A stretch of DNA of 39,915 nt from CAJXWH01 sp964343365 (GTDB lineage: Bacteria; Pseudomonadota; Gammaproteobacteria; Arenicellales; UBA868): NCBI GenBank assembly GCA_964343365.1, contig CAYFJI010000007.1:1-39915 (forward strand), written 5' to 3'. The translations under genes and the position numbers were made by a program. Positions 24,940 through 35,061 of the stretch are shown one piece after another. Numbering within the stretch: the stretch's first letter is position 1; every line of letters starts with the position of its first letter. The notes under the pieces are model-generated. The model saw nothing but the letters and a program-made list of their open reading frames with translations. It was not told where the DNA came from and made no database searches.

Positions 24940-25430
24940 CCTCCAAAAAATTAGTGCCTGAATTTAATTTATCAGAGAACATAAAAAACAAAATTGATAA
25001 GGAGGCTGCGAAATATCCTACCAGGAGAGCCGCAGTAAAATCAGCATTACGCTACTGCCAAGAAGAGGCCGGATGGATTTCCCAAAATGTTGTAATAGCT
25101 GTAGCCAAATTTTTAGATATGAAACCTATAGAAGTTTATGAGATCGCAACTTTCTACGATATGTTTTATACAGAACCAGTTGGACGCCACTGCATTCGAG
25201 TTTGTACAAATGTCTCATGTATGCTGAGAGGATCACATGATATTGTTGAGTATCTTCGACAACAATTAGGGATCAGTTTTGGTGAGACATCTGATGATGG
25301 GAAGGTTACATTGCTTGAGGCCGAATGCCTGGGTGCATGTGGAGGCGCGCCAATGTTACTTTGTGGGGATGATTATTTTGAGAATTTGACCACAAAAAAG
25401 CTAGATGTCATTTTAGAGCAATTGGACTAA
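24936..25430 (+). CDS. nuoE: NADH-quinone oxidoreductase subunit E
   Basis: Holds [2Fe-2S] cluster N1a in the NADH-dehydrogenase module. 164 residues with ligands C90, C95 (RVCTNVSCMLRG) and C131, C135 (AECLGACGGAP), plus the family block EIATFYDMFYTEPVG. The GTG start overlaps the nuoD TGA as GTGA, so translation is probably coupled. Confidence 0.97.
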   Translation: MTSKKLVPEFNLSENIKNKIDKEAAKYPTRRAAVKSALRYCQEEAGWISQNVVIAVAKFLDMKPIEVYEIATFYDMFYTEPVGRHCIRVCTNVSCMLRGSHDIVEYLRQQLGISFGETSDDGKVTLLEAECLGACGGAPMLLCGDDYFENLTTKKLDVILEQLD

Positions 25431-25436
25431 AAGGTT

Positions 25437-26702
25437 ATGGGTATTTTTTACGTTTGTCTTCCAAAACCAGATTTGAAAGATCCGTGGGAGATTGCAGTTT
25501 ATCAAAAGCACGGCGGTTATTCAGTTTGGCGGGACATACTCCGAAACAAGCCAGATCCTAAAGAGCTTATTGAGCAGATAAAGGCATCAGGTCTCAGAGG
25601 AAGAGGCGGGGCTGGCTTTCCTTCTGGTTTAAAATTTAGTTTTATGCCGAAAGACGTTTCTGGTCAGAAATACATAGTATGTAATTCAGATGAAAGCGAA
25701 CCAGGAACCTTTAAAGATCGAGATATACTTAGGTTAAATCCACATCAGTTGATAGAGGGCATGGCTATTGCAGGTTATGTTACAGGCTCTACGGTTGCTT
25801 ACAACTATATACGCGGTGAATTCCATCAATCTTGGGTCCGATTTGAAAATGCCTTAGAAGAAGCTCGACATTCCGGATTAATTGGCAAAAATATTCAACA
25901 TTCTGGCATAGATCTTGAGATTTATAGTCAACGCGGTGCTGGCGCATATATCTGTGGTGAAGAAACAGGACTGCTTGAGTCGCTTGAAGGAAAAAAAGGT
26001 CTTCCGAGATTTAAACCACCTTTTCCAGCTCAAATTGGTGCGTTTGGCCGTCCAACTACCGTTAACAACACTGAGACTCTAGCATCGCTCCCGCCAATTC
26101 TTCGGAATGGCCCCGAGTGGTTTAGTAATCTAGGTAAAGAGGGAAGTGGTGGAGTAAAAATTTTCTCGGTGTCAGGGCATGTGCAGAAGCCAGGCAATTA
26201 TGAAGTAACGTTAGGCACACAGTTTCGGGAGCTACTTGAGCTAGCGGGCGGTTTATTTCCAGACCGGAGATTAAAAGCTGTAATCCCAGGAGGATCATCA
26301 ATGCCGGTGTTACCTGCTGATAAGATTATAGATTGCTCTATGGATTATTCTTCTCTTCAAGACGCGGGTTCGATGATTGGATCAGGAGGCGTTATTGTGA
26401 TGGATGATAGTACATGCATGGTATCAGTCTTAGAACGTATCACATATTTTTATTACATTGAATCCTGTGGCCAGTGCACTCCATGTCGCGAGGGTACAGG
26501 TTGGGTCTATAGGACAATCCAACGTATCCGAAAAGGAAAAGGTCGGCAAAGTGATCTCGAATTGCTTGACAATATTGCAGCACGAATCGAAGGAAGAACA
26601 ATATGTGCGTTAGGTGATGCTGCTGCATGGCCAGTTCAGAGTTTCTTGAAATACTTCCGATCCGAATTTGAATCAATAATTAAAAATCAAAAGGCTGCGT
26701 AA
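25437..26702 (+). CDS. nuoF: NADH-quinone oxidoreductase subunit F
   Basis: Binds NADH, FMN and [4Fe-4S] cluster N3, and is the electron entry point. 421 residues with the glycine-rich FMN/NADH segment GLRGRGGAGFPSGLKF (52-67), NSDESEPGTFKDR, GAGAYICGEETGLLESLEG, and the cluster ligands C344, C347, C350 (SCGQCTPCREG) and C390 (RTICALGD). It starts 6 nt after nuoE. Confidence 0.98.
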   Translation: MGIFYVCLPKPDLKDPWEIAVYQKHGGYSVWRDILRNKPDPKELIEQIKASGLRGRGGAGFPSGLKFSFMPKDVSGQKYIVCNSDESEPGTFKDRDILRLNPHQLIEGMAIAGYVTGSTVAYNYIRGEFHQSWVRFENALEEARHSGLIGKNIQHSGIDLEIYSQRGAGAYICGEETGLLESLEGKKGLPRFKPPFPAQIGAFGRPTTVNNTETLASLPPILRNGPEWFSNLGKEGSGGVKIFSVSGHVQKPGNYEVTLGTQFRELLELAGGLFPDRRLKAVIPGGSSMPVLPADKIIDCSMDYSSLQDAGSMIGSGGVIVMDDSTCMVSVLERITYFYYIESCGQCTPCREGTGWVYRTIQRIRKGKGRQSDLELLDNIAARIEGRTICALGDAAAWPVQSFLKYFRSEFESIIKNQKAA

Positions 26703-26718
26703 TGCGTAATTGTATCTT

Positions 26719-29109
26719 GTGAGCAAAATAGAAATAACAATAGATGGTAAGAAAGTCGAAGCTGAAGAGAAGTCGATGATCATTGAGATTGCAGACCAGG
26801 TAGGAATTTATATTCCTCGATTTTGTTACCATGAGAAATTATCAATTGCAGCCAACTGTCGAATGTGTTTAGTGGAAGTTGACGGCGTATCAAAACCATT
26901 GCCTGCGTGTGCTACACCTGTTACCTCAGAAATGGTTGTTAAAACATCTTCAAAAATAGCGGTCGAAGCTCAAAAAGGGACGATGGAGTTTCTTTTGATT
27001 AATCACCCGCTGGATTGCCCGGTATGTGACCAAGGGGGAGAGTGTCCATTGCAAGATCAAGCACTTGGCTATGGCGACGGCGAATCCCGTTTTGAAGAGA
27101 ATAAAAGAGCCGTAAAAAACCTTGAAATTGGACCATTAATTGAAACCGAAATGACACGTTGTATTCATTGCACTCGTTGTGTCCGGTTTGGTCAAGAAAT
27201 TGCTGGAGAGGGTGAGTTTGGTGCCGCTGGGCGCGGGGAGCAGATGACAATCACAACCTTTATGGGAAAAAGTGTCGATAGTGAGGTGTCTGGAAACGTC
27301 ATTGACCTATGCCCTGTTGGAGCATTAACCTCTAAACCATACAGGTTCACAGCGAGAGCGTGGGAAATGAGTAGTACCCTCTCTATTAGTCCGCATGATT
27401 CTTTAGGATCCAATCTAATCGTACAGACTCTCGGCGACGAAGTAAAAAGAGTTCTACCAAAGACTAATGAGTTTGTGAACGAATGCTGGCTTTCTGATCG
27501 AGATCGATTTAGTTACGAAGCTCTTAATTCTTCTGATCGATTAATTAATCCTTTAATCAGAAATGATGGACGCATGGAGGAGTGCAGTTGGGAAGTTGCA
27601 TTGGAGACTTCCACGAAACAACTCCAAGATGTCATAAAAAATAGTGGAAGCGACTCATTAGGGGGGCTTTGCTCTCCGACTGCTACCTTAGAAGAATTTT
27701 ATCTGTTTCAAAAATTATTAAGGGGATTAGGATCTAATAACGTAGACCATAGATTGAGACAATTGGATTTTAGGGATGATACGCTAGCTCCAATATTTCC
27801 TATGAGTGAAGTCAGCGTCTCAGGCATCGAGAAGTTGTCGAGTGTTTTAATTATTGGATCTAATATTAGAAAGGAATTACCATTACTAGCATTGAGACTG
27901 CGTCATTTATCCAAAAATGATGGGCGTATTGCGACTCTAAACCCAGTTTTTTTTCATAACAATTTTGATACAACAACTGAATGGGTGGTGGAGCCGAGAA
28001 AAATGGTTTCTGCGTTTGCTTTGATAGCTCAACTACTGGCGAAATCTCTTCTTTTAGAGATACCAGCAGAGCTGGCAAGTTACCCAAGTACCGCGCAGGA
28101 TTTAAAATATGCTGAAGATATTGTAAAGTCCATCAAGGCTGGTAATGGTCCAAAACTTTTAATAATCGGACAACTTGCAAACCAGCTTCCAATGTCGGCA
28201 GATATTAGAGCAATAGCGCGATGGATAGGTTACCATTGCGGTATTCATATAGCAGTGCTTCCCGACGCAAATAGTGCGGCAGGGTGGGTCGCGGGATGCG
28301 TTCCTCATCGTAACGTCGATGGTAGATCTATCACACCACCAGGATTGGATGCCATTGATATGACTAGATCATCTTTGAGCGCGCTTCTATTATTTGGGGT
28401 TGAACCAATGCTAGATTATGCATCACCCGCTTCTCTAACAAAAACACTAAATGAGGCAGATTTTGTTCTCAGTTTTTCGATGTTTCGGTCAGCCATCCCA
28501 AATTCAGCGAATGTTGTTTTGCCGTTAGCTCCTTTTACTGAGAATTCAGGTAGTTATCTTAATTTAGAAGGTCGACTTCAATTTTCTGAAGCAGCGATTA
28601 CTCCAAAGGGATTAGCCCGACCGGGTTGGAAAATTTTACGTGTTCTGGGAAACATGTTTAATTTAAAGGGTTTTGAATATGTTTCTGTAGATGAGGTCTC
28701 TGATGAAGTGTCTATCCCAAAAAATGTGACACTTGATAATGCGCAACCTTCAATACCCACTGTCGAAAAACAAAAAATATCTAATGGTGTGAATGTTCCC
28801 GCAGGTGCTTTAGAGCGTATTTTTGATATTCCGATCTATTCAACGGATCCTATAGTCCGAAGAGCGCATTCGTTGCAAAATACCCACGATAATTTTAGAA
28901 GTGCCGCCTATCTCCATCCGAAGAAAATGGCGCAACTTGGAATTAATTCTGGCACAGTAGTGACTGTTTACTCTAAAGAAGGTTCAGTTCGTTTGCCAGT
29001 GGAGTCCGATGAACGAATACTTCAAACTTGCGTGTATATTCCGGCGGCTCGCCATGAGACTGCGATGTTGGGTGGATCAGAAAGAATATGGCTAGCAATC
29101 GGCAACTAA
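26719..29109 (+). CDS. nuoG: NADH-quinone oxidoreductase subunit G
   Basis: Largest peripheral-arm subunit, 796 residues from GTG 26719 (MSKIEITIDGKK); an in-frame TTG at 26710 would add three residues. Ligands for N1b: C36, C47, C50, C64. N5: H96, C100, C103, C109. N4: C148, C151, C154, C198. The extra N7 cluster ligands of E. coli NuoG are not seen; the region after 207 has Ser/Thr instead (SSTLSISPHD). The remainder is a molybdopterin-oxidoreductase-like domain that keeps only a structural role in this family. Confidence 0.96.
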   Translation: MSKIEITIDGKKVEAEEKSMIIEIADQVGIYIPRFCYHEKLSIAANCRMCLVEVDGVSKPLPACATPVTSEMVVKTSSKIAVEAQKGTMEFLLINHPLDCPVCDQGGECPLQDQALGYGDGESRFEENKRAVKNLEIGPLIETEMTRCIHCTRCVRFGQEIAGEGEFGAAGRGEQMTITTFMGKSVDSEVSGNVIDLCPVGALTSKPYRFTARAWEMSSTLSISPHDSLGSNLIVQTLGDEVKRVLPKTNEFVNECWLSDRDRFSYEALNSSDRLINPLIRNDGRMEECSWEVALETSTKQLQDVIKNSGSDSLGGLCSPTATLEEFYLFQKLLRGLGSNNVDHRLRQLDFRDDTLAPIFPMSEVSVSGIEKLSSVLIIGSNIRKELPLLALRLRHLSKNDGRIATLNPVFFHNNFDTTTEWVVEPRKMVSAFALIAQLLAKSLLLEIPAELASYPSTAQDLKYAEDIVKSIKAGNGPKLLIIGQLANQLPMSADIRAIARWIGYHCGIHIAVLPDANSAAGWVAGCVPHRNVDGRSITPPGLDAIDMTRSSLSALLLFGVEPMLDYASPASLTKTLNEADFVLSFSMFRSAIPNSANVVLPLAPFTENSGSYLNLEGRLQFSEAAITPKGLARPGWKILRVLGNMFNLKGFEYVSVDEVSDEVSIPKNVTLDNAQPSIPTVEKQKISNGVNVPAGALERIFDIPIYSTDPIVRRAHSLQNTHDNFRSAAYLHPKKMAQLGINSGTVVTVYSKEGSVRLPVESDERILQTCVYIPAARHETAMLGGSERIWLAIGN

Positions 29110-29110
29110 C

Positions 29111-30145
29111 ATGATAGATAGCTTAATTACTTTGTGGATAGCGCTGCCGATCGTTATACAGATAGGGTTAAAAATTGTATGCATCATCGTCCCATTACTT
29201 GTAGCTGTTTTATACTACACTTATGCGGAGCGAAAGGTTCTTGCCTATATGCACGTACGTATCGGTCCTAATAGAGTAGGACCAAAAGGATTACTACAGC
29301 CAATTGCCGATGTTCTAAAATTGCTCTTCAAGGAAATAGTTATTCCAAGTAATGCAGATAGGTATCTGTTTCTGATCGCACCGATGTTAGCAGTAATACC
29401 AGCTTTTGCTGCCTGGGCAGTCATTCCGTTTACCAATACATTAGTGCTTGCAGATATTGATGCTGGGTTGCTATATGTGCTAGCTATGACTTCGTTAGGT
29501 GTTTATGGAGTTATTATTGCCGGGTGGGCTTCTAATTCGAAATATGCATTTTTTGGAGCAATGCGTGCGGCCGCGCAAATCGTAGCTTATGAAATTGCAA
29601 TGGGTTTTGCGCTAGTGGGGGTACTTATGGTTGCAGGCACATTGAACATCAGAGAAATTGTCTTAGCTCAATCTGGCGGCATTCATCAATGGTATTTTAT
29701 CCCATTGTTTCCACTGCTTCTTGTCTATTTAGTGTCGGGCGTAGCCGAAACTAATCGATCACCGTTTGATGTGACGGAAGGGGAGTCAGAAATTGTGGCA
29801 GGCCCCCACGTTGAATATGGAGGAATGGGATTCGCATTATTCTTTTTGGCTGAATATGCAAATATGATTTTGATTTCAGCGCTTACCGTACTTCTTTTCT
29901 TAGGAGGCTGGCATCCCATTCTTCCCATAGCGCCATTTATCTGGATACCGAGTGTTATATGGTTTGGAGGGAAACTCGCAGTAATTGCTTTTCTTTTTTT
30001 ATGGTTTCGCGCTACTTTTCCACGTTACCGATATGATCAAATTATGCGCCTCGGATGGAAAGTATTTATCCCCGTGACACTTATTTGGATTGTGTTGATT
30101 GGTGTTGTGAGATTCTTTACACCATTTGGATTTGTTTTTCGTTGA
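29111..30145 (+). CDS. nuoH: NADH-quinone oxidoreductase subunit H
   Basis: Membrane subunit next to the quinone chamber. 344 residues with about eight hydrophobic helices and the conserved loops MHVRIGPNRVGPKGLLQPI, ADVLKLLFKE, AETNRSPFDVTEGESE and FRATFPRYRYDQIMRLGWK. It starts one base after the nuoG stop. Confidence 0.97.
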   Translation: MIDSLITLWIALPIVIQIGLKIVCIIVPLLVAVLYYTYAERKVLAYMHVRIGPNRVGPKGLLQPIADVLKLLFKEIVIPSNADRYLFLIAPMLAVIPAFAAWAVIPFTNTLVLADIDAGLLYVLAMTSLGVYGVIIAGWASNSKYAFFGAMRAAAQIVAYEIAMGFALVGVLMVAGTLNIREIVLAQSGGIHQWYFIPLFPLLLVYLVSGVAETNRSPFDVTEGESEIVAGPHVEYGGMGFALFFLAEYANMILISALTVLLFLGGWHPILPIAPFIWIPSVIWFGGKLAVIAFLFLWFRATFPRYRYDQIMRLGWKVFIPVTLIWIVLIGVVRFFTPFGFVFR

Positions 30146-30153
30146 GAATTTAT

Positions 30154-30642
30154 ATGAATCGACTTAGAGATATTTTTCGCACCTGGTTTCTGATTGAATT
30201 ACTCAGGGGCTTAGCCACCACAAGTCGATATCTTTTTAGGCATAAGATTACCATCCAGTATCCAGAAGAAAAAACGCCAAAATCACCAAGATTTCGAGGA
30301 TTGCATGCACTTAGACGTTATAGTAACGGAGAGGAACGTTGTATTGCATGTAAGTTATGCGAAGCGGTTTGTCCAGCATTGGCAATAACTATTGAATCAG
30401 AAGAAAGAGAAGATAAGACGAGGCGAACAACGCGCTATGATATTGATCTTTTTAAGTGCGTATATTGTGGATTTTGTGAGGAAGCGTGTCCGGTTGACTC
30501 AATTGTCTTGACTGATATACATGAATTTCATTTTGAGCAACGCGAAGGGCATATTATTTCCAAGGAAGAGCTATTAGAAATTGGCGATCGTTATGAGAAC
30601 AAAATTGCGTTAGACCGTAAACTCGATGCACCATATAGATAA
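30154..30642 (+). CDS. nuoI: NADH-quinone oxidoreductase subunit I
   Basis: Ferredoxin-like subunit with two [4Fe-4S] clusters (N6a and N6b) linking NuoG to NuoB. 162 residues from ATG 30154 (MNRLRDIFRTWFLIELLRGL), with CIACKLCEAVCP and CVYCGFCEEACP as ligand motifs. The open frame reaches back to 30055, but that part lies within nuoH in another frame and is not family-like, so the later ATG is used. Confidence 0.97.
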   Translation: MNRLRDIFRTWFLIELLRGLATTSRYLFRHKITIQYPEEKTPKSPRFRGLHALRRYSNGEERCIACKLCEAVCPALAITIESEEREDKTRRTTRYDIDLFKCVYCGFCEEACPVDSIVLTDIHEFHFEQREGHIISKEELLEIGDRYENKIALDRKLDAPYR

Positions 30643-30666
30643 CAATAGAAGAGAAAAAAAATAGAT

Positions 30667-31296
30667 ATGTCTTTTCTGCAAATTTCATTTTATTTCTTTT
30701 CTCTAATAATGGTCGTTGCTGCAATACGAGTTGTAACGGTACGTAACCCGGTTAAGGCTGCACTATATCTAGTTTTAACCTTCTTTAGTGGTGCTTGCAT
30801 TTGGATAACATTAGAAGCGGAATTTCTGGCAATTGTTTTGGTATTGGTTTACGTGGGGGCGGTGATGGTACTGTTTCTGTTCGTAGTAATGATGTTAGAC
30901 ATTGATCTCGAGCAAATGCGGGAAAGATTTAATCGGTTTCTACCGCTAAGCCTAATTGTTGGACTAATTATGATCGTAGAGTTGGGTATTGTAATGTTGT
31001 CCGATAAATTTAGCCTACAAACTACACCTCGTCCTAGCGGTCACGCTCCTGAATATTCCAACACTAGAGAACTCGGGCAGGTACTTTATACTGATTACGT
31101 TTACGCTGTTGAACTTGCTGCGGTCTTATTATTGGTTGCAATTGTTGCGGCAATAGCCTTAACACTTCGGAAACGCCCTAAAACACTGCATCAATCTCCG
31201 TCCAAGCAGATAAAGGTCAATAAAGAAGAAAGACTTCGGGTTGTAAGTGTGAAATCCGAAAAGTATAGAGAGACAAGCCAAAGGGATGCGCAATGA
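30667..31296 (+). CDS. nuoJ: NADH-quinone oxidoreductase subunit J
   Basis: Membrane subunit of 209 residues with five hydrophobic helices. Conserved parts are NPVKAALYLVLTFFSGACIW, LEAEFLAIVLVLVYVGAVMV and LFLFVVMMLDID. The C-terminal ~45 residues are a basic, charged tail. It overlaps nuoK by 4 nt (ATGA). Confidence 0.96.
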   Translation: MSFLQISFYFFSLIMVVAAIRVVTVRNPVKAALYLVLTFFSGACIWITLEAEFLAIVLVLVYVGAVMVLFLFVVMMLDIDLEQMRERFNRFLPLSLIVGLIMIVELGIVMLSDKFSLQTTPRPSGHAPEYSNTRELGQVLYTDYVYAVELAAVLLLVAIVAAIALTLRKRPKTLHQSPSKQIKVNKEERLRVVSVKSEKYRETSQRDAQ

Positions 31297-31598
31297 TACC
31301 CTTGTCACATTATTTATTGCTCGGGGCTATCCTGTTTTCCATTGGGATTGTAGGCATCGTTTTAAACAGACGTAACTTGGTTGTAATGTTGATGGCGATA
31401 GAATTAATATTATTAGCCATCAATTTGAATTTTGTTTCCTTCTCATTCTACTTAGAAGATCTTTCTGGGCAAGTGTTTGTTCTTTTCATTTTGACGGTAG
31501 CGGCAGCAGAATCTGCGATTGGTCTGGCAATCCTGATCGTAGTGTTTCGAAATAGACGCACAATAAATGTCCAAGAATTAGACCGCTTACAAGGGTAG
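31293..31598 (+). CDS. nuoK: NADH-quinone oxidoreductase subunit K
   Basis: Small antiporter-related subunit of 101 residues with three helices. The conserved membrane glutamates are in LMAIELILLAINLN and AAAESAIGLAILIVVFR, both needed for proton movement in the family. The start overlaps the nuoJ stop as ATGA. Confidence 0.97.
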   Translation: MIPLSHYLLLGAILFSIGIVGIVLNRRNLVVMLMAIELILLAINLNFVSFSFYLEDLSGQVFVLFILTVAAAESAIGLAILIVVFRNRRTINVQELDRLQG

Positions 31599-31611
31599 GA
31601 GATAACCGTCG

Positions 31612-33540
31612 ATGGAGTCTATATATATTGCGATCCCGATGTTATGTTTGCTAGCTTCTTTGTGTGCTGGAATTTTTGGTCAAATCATTGGAGGTTCGGG
31701 GGCTCGCAACATCACAATTCTTGCGGTAGCTATATCCTTTGCACTGTCAGTGGTGGTTGTAATCGACGTAATAAACGGTTCCACATTCAATGGCCCAATA
31801 TATGTATGGGCGGTTAGCGGTGGGATGAGTTTCCAGATTGGATTTCTCATCGACGAATTAAGCGCGCTAATGATGGTAGTAGTCACATTTGTGTCTTTGA
31901 TAGTGCACATTTATACGATTGGTTACATGCGTGGTGATCCTGGCTATAGTCGTTTTTTTAGCTATATTTCTCTTTTTACATTTGCCATGCTTATATTGGT
32001 AATGTCGAACAATTTTTTGCAGTTGTTTTTTGGATGGGAGGCAGTTGGATTGGTATCTTATCTTCTGATTGGTTTTTGGTACGATCGTGGAACAGCTACT
32101 TTTGCAAGTTTGAAGGCATTTTTAGTCAATCGGGTCGGAGATATGGGTTTCCTCCTAGGAGTTGCAGCTATAGTGTGGGTTTTTGGCTCTCTTGATTACG
32201 CCACAGTTTTTTCCAGTGTATCTTACTACAGTGAGGCTCACACAGTAGGGGTGTTCGGAAATAAATGGAGTTGGATCACTATAATTTGTTTACTACTATT
32301 TGTCGGAGCCATGGGCAAATCTGCACAGGTGCCTCTACACATTTGGCTGCCAGATTCTATGGAAGGCCCAACCCCTATTTCAGCCCTAATACATGCCGCA
32401 ACCATGGTAACTGCTGGAATTTTTATGGTGGCAAGAATGTCTCCATTATTTGAATACTCAGAAACTGCTTTGACAGTAGTAATGGTTATTGGGACTTTGA
32501 CAGCCGTATCAATGGCGTTAATCGCATTAGTGCAAAGCGATATTAAAAGAGTTATAGCATATTCAACCTTATCACAGCTTGGCTACATGACTGTAGCGCT
32601 AGGTGTTTCAGCTTATTCCATCGCAATATTTCATTTAACAACCCATGCGTTTTTTAAAGCATTACTTTTTTTATGTGCTGGATCTGTCATTGTCGCATTG
32701 CATCACGAACAGGATATGCGTCGAATGGGAGCTCTATGGAAACGAATGCCAATCACTTATATAACAGCAGTGATTGGATCACTGGCATTGGTTGGGATCC
32801 CGCCTTTTGCGGGCTTTTTTTCCAAAGATGCCATCATAGAGTCTGTACGGGCTTCGCATAGAGCAGGAGCAAACTTTGCATATCTGGGTGTACTCATCGG
32901 AGTGTTTTTGACTGCCTTATACTCATTTCGGCTGATTTTTAAGGTATTTCATGGCCGAAATCTCGATAATAGTAGACACAAAAGTGCTGTACGTGAGCCT
33001 TCCAAGACTATTACGATACCGTTAATAATTTTATCTATACCTTCAACTTTAGCCGGTATAGTGTTAATAGACTATATCGCAGAAGATGGTCTTTTTGGTC
33101 ACTCGATCGCATCTAATAATGCCCACGGGTTTGAGATCCACGATCGATTTTATATGCTATCACATTTTTTGTACTCTATGCCTTTTTGGTTAGCTTTGGC
33201 GGGCATTTTAATAGCGTGGGTTTTTTATATCAAAAGACCAGATTGGCCAGCATCTTTTTCCAAAAGATTTGCTTTAATCCATCGAGTTTTACTTAATAAA
33301 TATGGCTTTGACTATATCTATGAGCGTTTCGCTATTCGGGTCGGCATAACTGTTGGCAACAATTTTTTTAGATATGCCGATCGATTAATTATTGATGACG
33401 GCATGGTCAACGGCACTGCCAAATTAATCGCAAGGTTGGCAGGGAAATTTCGATTACTGCAAACAGGGTATGTTTATCACTACGCTTTGTCTATGATTAT
33501 CGGCCTTGTAATCCTAATGGCGTGGTTATTTTTGTATTAA
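31612..33540 (+). CDS. nuoL: NADH-quinone oxidoreductase subunit L
   Basis: Mrp-antiporter-like proton-pumping subunit, 642 residues, many membrane helices and a long C-terminal lateral helix region. Signatures: GWEAVGLVSYLLIGFWYDR (lysine/glutamate proton site), HIWLPDSMEGPTPISALIHA, HAATMVTAGIFMVAR and STLSQLGYM. A good SD (TAGGAG) precedes the ATG at 31612. It is the distal pump of the complex. Confidence 0.97.
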   Translation: MESIYIAIPMLCLLASLCAGIFGQIIGGSGARNITILAVAISFALSVVVVIDVINGSTFNGPIYVWAVSGGMSFQIGFLIDELSALMMVVVTFVSLIVHIYTIGYMRGDPGYSRFFSYISLFTFAMLILVMSNNFLQLFFGWEAVGLVSYLLIGFWYDRGTATFASLKAFLVNRVGDMGFLLGVAAIVWVFGSLDYATVFSSVSYYSEAHTVGVFGNKWSWITIICLLLFVGAMGKSAQVPLHIWLPDSMEGPTPISALIHAATMVTAGIFMVARMSPLFEYSETALTVVMVIGTLTAVSMALIALVQSDIKRVIAYSTLSQLGYMTVALGVSAYSIAIFHLTTHAFFKALLFLCAGSVIVALHHEQDMRRMGALWKRMPITYITAVIGSLALVGIPPFAGFFSKDAIIESVRASHRAGANFAYLGVLIGVFLTALYSFRLIFKVFHGRNLDNSRHKSAVREPSKTITIPLIILSIPSTLAGIVLIDYIAEDGLFGHSIASNNAHGFEIHDRFYMLSHFLYSMPFWLALAGILIAWVFYIKRPDWPASFSKRFALIHRVLLNKYGFDYIYERFAIRVGITVGNNFFRYADRLIIDDGMVNGTAKLIARLAGKFRLLQTGYVYHYALSMIIGLVILMAWLFLY

Positions 33541-33559
33541 TCAATAAAAAAGAAAAAAA

Positions 33560-35041
33560 GTGTTTGAAAAACAGCTATTAAGTTTTCTAATTTGGTTTCC
33601 TGTGCTAGGTGGGAGCCTAGTTCTTATTTTAGGAAGGAAACTTTCTGAGCCTATTATTAAATTAACGGCACTTTTTTTATCTATTGTTTCTTTTTTTGCT
33701 TCTATCGTTTTGTATATAAGTTTCGATCAGGCGTTTGTAGGGATGCAATTTGTAGAAAGAAGCTCCTGGATCGGAGCATTAAGTATTGAGTATTACTTGG
33801 GCGTTGATGGAATATCAATTTTATTTATTTTGCTAACTACTTTTCTCACAGGAATTGTAATTATTGCGGGTTGGCAATCGATAAAGAAGCGGGTAGCGCA
33901 ATATATGGCAGCATTTCTAATAATGGAAGGCCTGATGATTGGTGTTTTTTGCGCACTTGATGCGATACTCTTTTATTTGTTTTGGGAGGCTATGCTTATT
34001 CCGATGTATTTGATTATTGGTATATGGGGTGGGCCAAATCGGGTGTATGCAGCGGTAAAGTTTTTTCTATACACTTTGATCGGATCTCTTCTGATGTTAG
34101 TAGCTTTCATATACTTGTATTTCGCTGCAGGCAACACCTTTGACCTGCTCCAGTTTCATATTTTAGGCCTGGAAAAAACGACCCAGATTGTTCTATTTTT
34201 TGCATTCCTTTCTGCTTTTGCAGTTAAGATACCTATGGTACCAGTCCATACCTGGTTACCAGATGCTCATGTGGAAGCGCCTACCGGTGGCTCGGTAATT
34301 TTGGCAGCTATCATGTTAAAAATGGGTGCATATGGATTCCTTAGAATAGCGTTACCAACACTACCAGACGCATCCCAAGAGTTAGCTGGCCTAATGATTG
34401 CTTTGTCGTTGGTTGCGGTGATTTATATAGCATTTATTGCTTTAATTCAGAAAGATATGAAAAAGCTCATTGCTTACTCATCTATCTCTCATATGGGATT
34501 TGTTACCCTTGGTATTTTTGTATTTAGCGAGCAAGCAATGGAAGGTGCTATCGTCCAAATGATATCGCACGGGTTTGTGTCGGGCGCACTATTTCTCTGT
34601 GTTGGCGTTCTTTACGACAGGCTGCATTCCAGAGAGATTACTGATTATGGAGGCATCGCGAGTGCTATGCCAAGATTTTCAATCTTTTTCGTACTGTTTG
34701 CATTAGCAAATGCTGGACTACCTGGAACTTCAGGTTTCGTCGGTGAATTCCTTGTAATTCTCGGCACATTTCGGGTAAATGCGTGGTATGCCGTCGCTGC
34801 TGCAACTACACTAGTATTGGGGGCAGCATACACCTTGTGGATGGTTAAACGTGTCGTGTTTGGTGAAATGAGACGAAATGAAGTTACAGAGCTTCGGGAT
34901 ATAAAAACAAGAGAGACACTGTTTTTGATGTGTTTAGCGATTTTTGTAATTTTGATTGGTGTATGGCCAGCGCCAATACTCGATGTTATGCATATTTCTG
35001 TCAACCAACTTATTGAACAAGCAAATTCCTCTAAATTATGA
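33560..35041 (+). CDS. nuoM: NADH-quinone oxidoreductase subunit M
   Basis: Second antiporter-like subunit, 493 residues, about 14 helices. Signatures: YLFWEAMLIPMYLIIGIWGG, VHTWLPDAHVEAPTGGSVIL, AAIMLKMGAYGFLR and SSISHMGFV. The start is GTG at 33560, preceded by an A-rich stretch rather than a standard SD. It lies 19 nt after nuoL. Confidence 0.97.
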   Translation: MFEKQLLSFLIWFPVLGGSLVLILGRKLSEPIIKLTALFLSIVSFFASIVLYISFDQAFVGMQFVERSSWIGALSIEYYLGVDGISILFILLTTFLTGIVIIAGWQSIKKRVAQYMAAFLIMEGLMIGVFCALDAILFYLFWEAMLIPMYLIIGIWGGPNRVYAAVKFFLYTLIGSLLMLVAFIYLYFAAGNTFDLLQFHILGLEKTTQIVLFFAFLSAFAVKIPMVPVHTWLPDAHVEAPTGGSVILAAIMLKMGAYGFLRIALPTLPDASQELAGLMIALSLVAVIYIAFIALIQKDMKKLIAYSSISHMGFVTLGIFVFSEQAMEGAIVQMISHGFVSGALFLCVGVLYDRLHSREITDYGGIASAMPRFSIFFVLFALANAGLPGTSGFVGEFLVILGTFRVNAWYAVAAATTLVLGAAYTLWMVKRVVFGEMRRNEVTELRDIKTRETLFLMCLAIFVILIGVWPAPILDVMHISVNQLIEQANSSKL

Positions 35042-35061
35042 CCCAAGGCGGAGATATAAAC

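Noticed and set aside
30055..30153. Upstream extension of the nuoI frame
   Set aside because: It lies inside nuoH in another frame and carries no NuoI-like sequence; the ATG at 30154 gives the normal protein.
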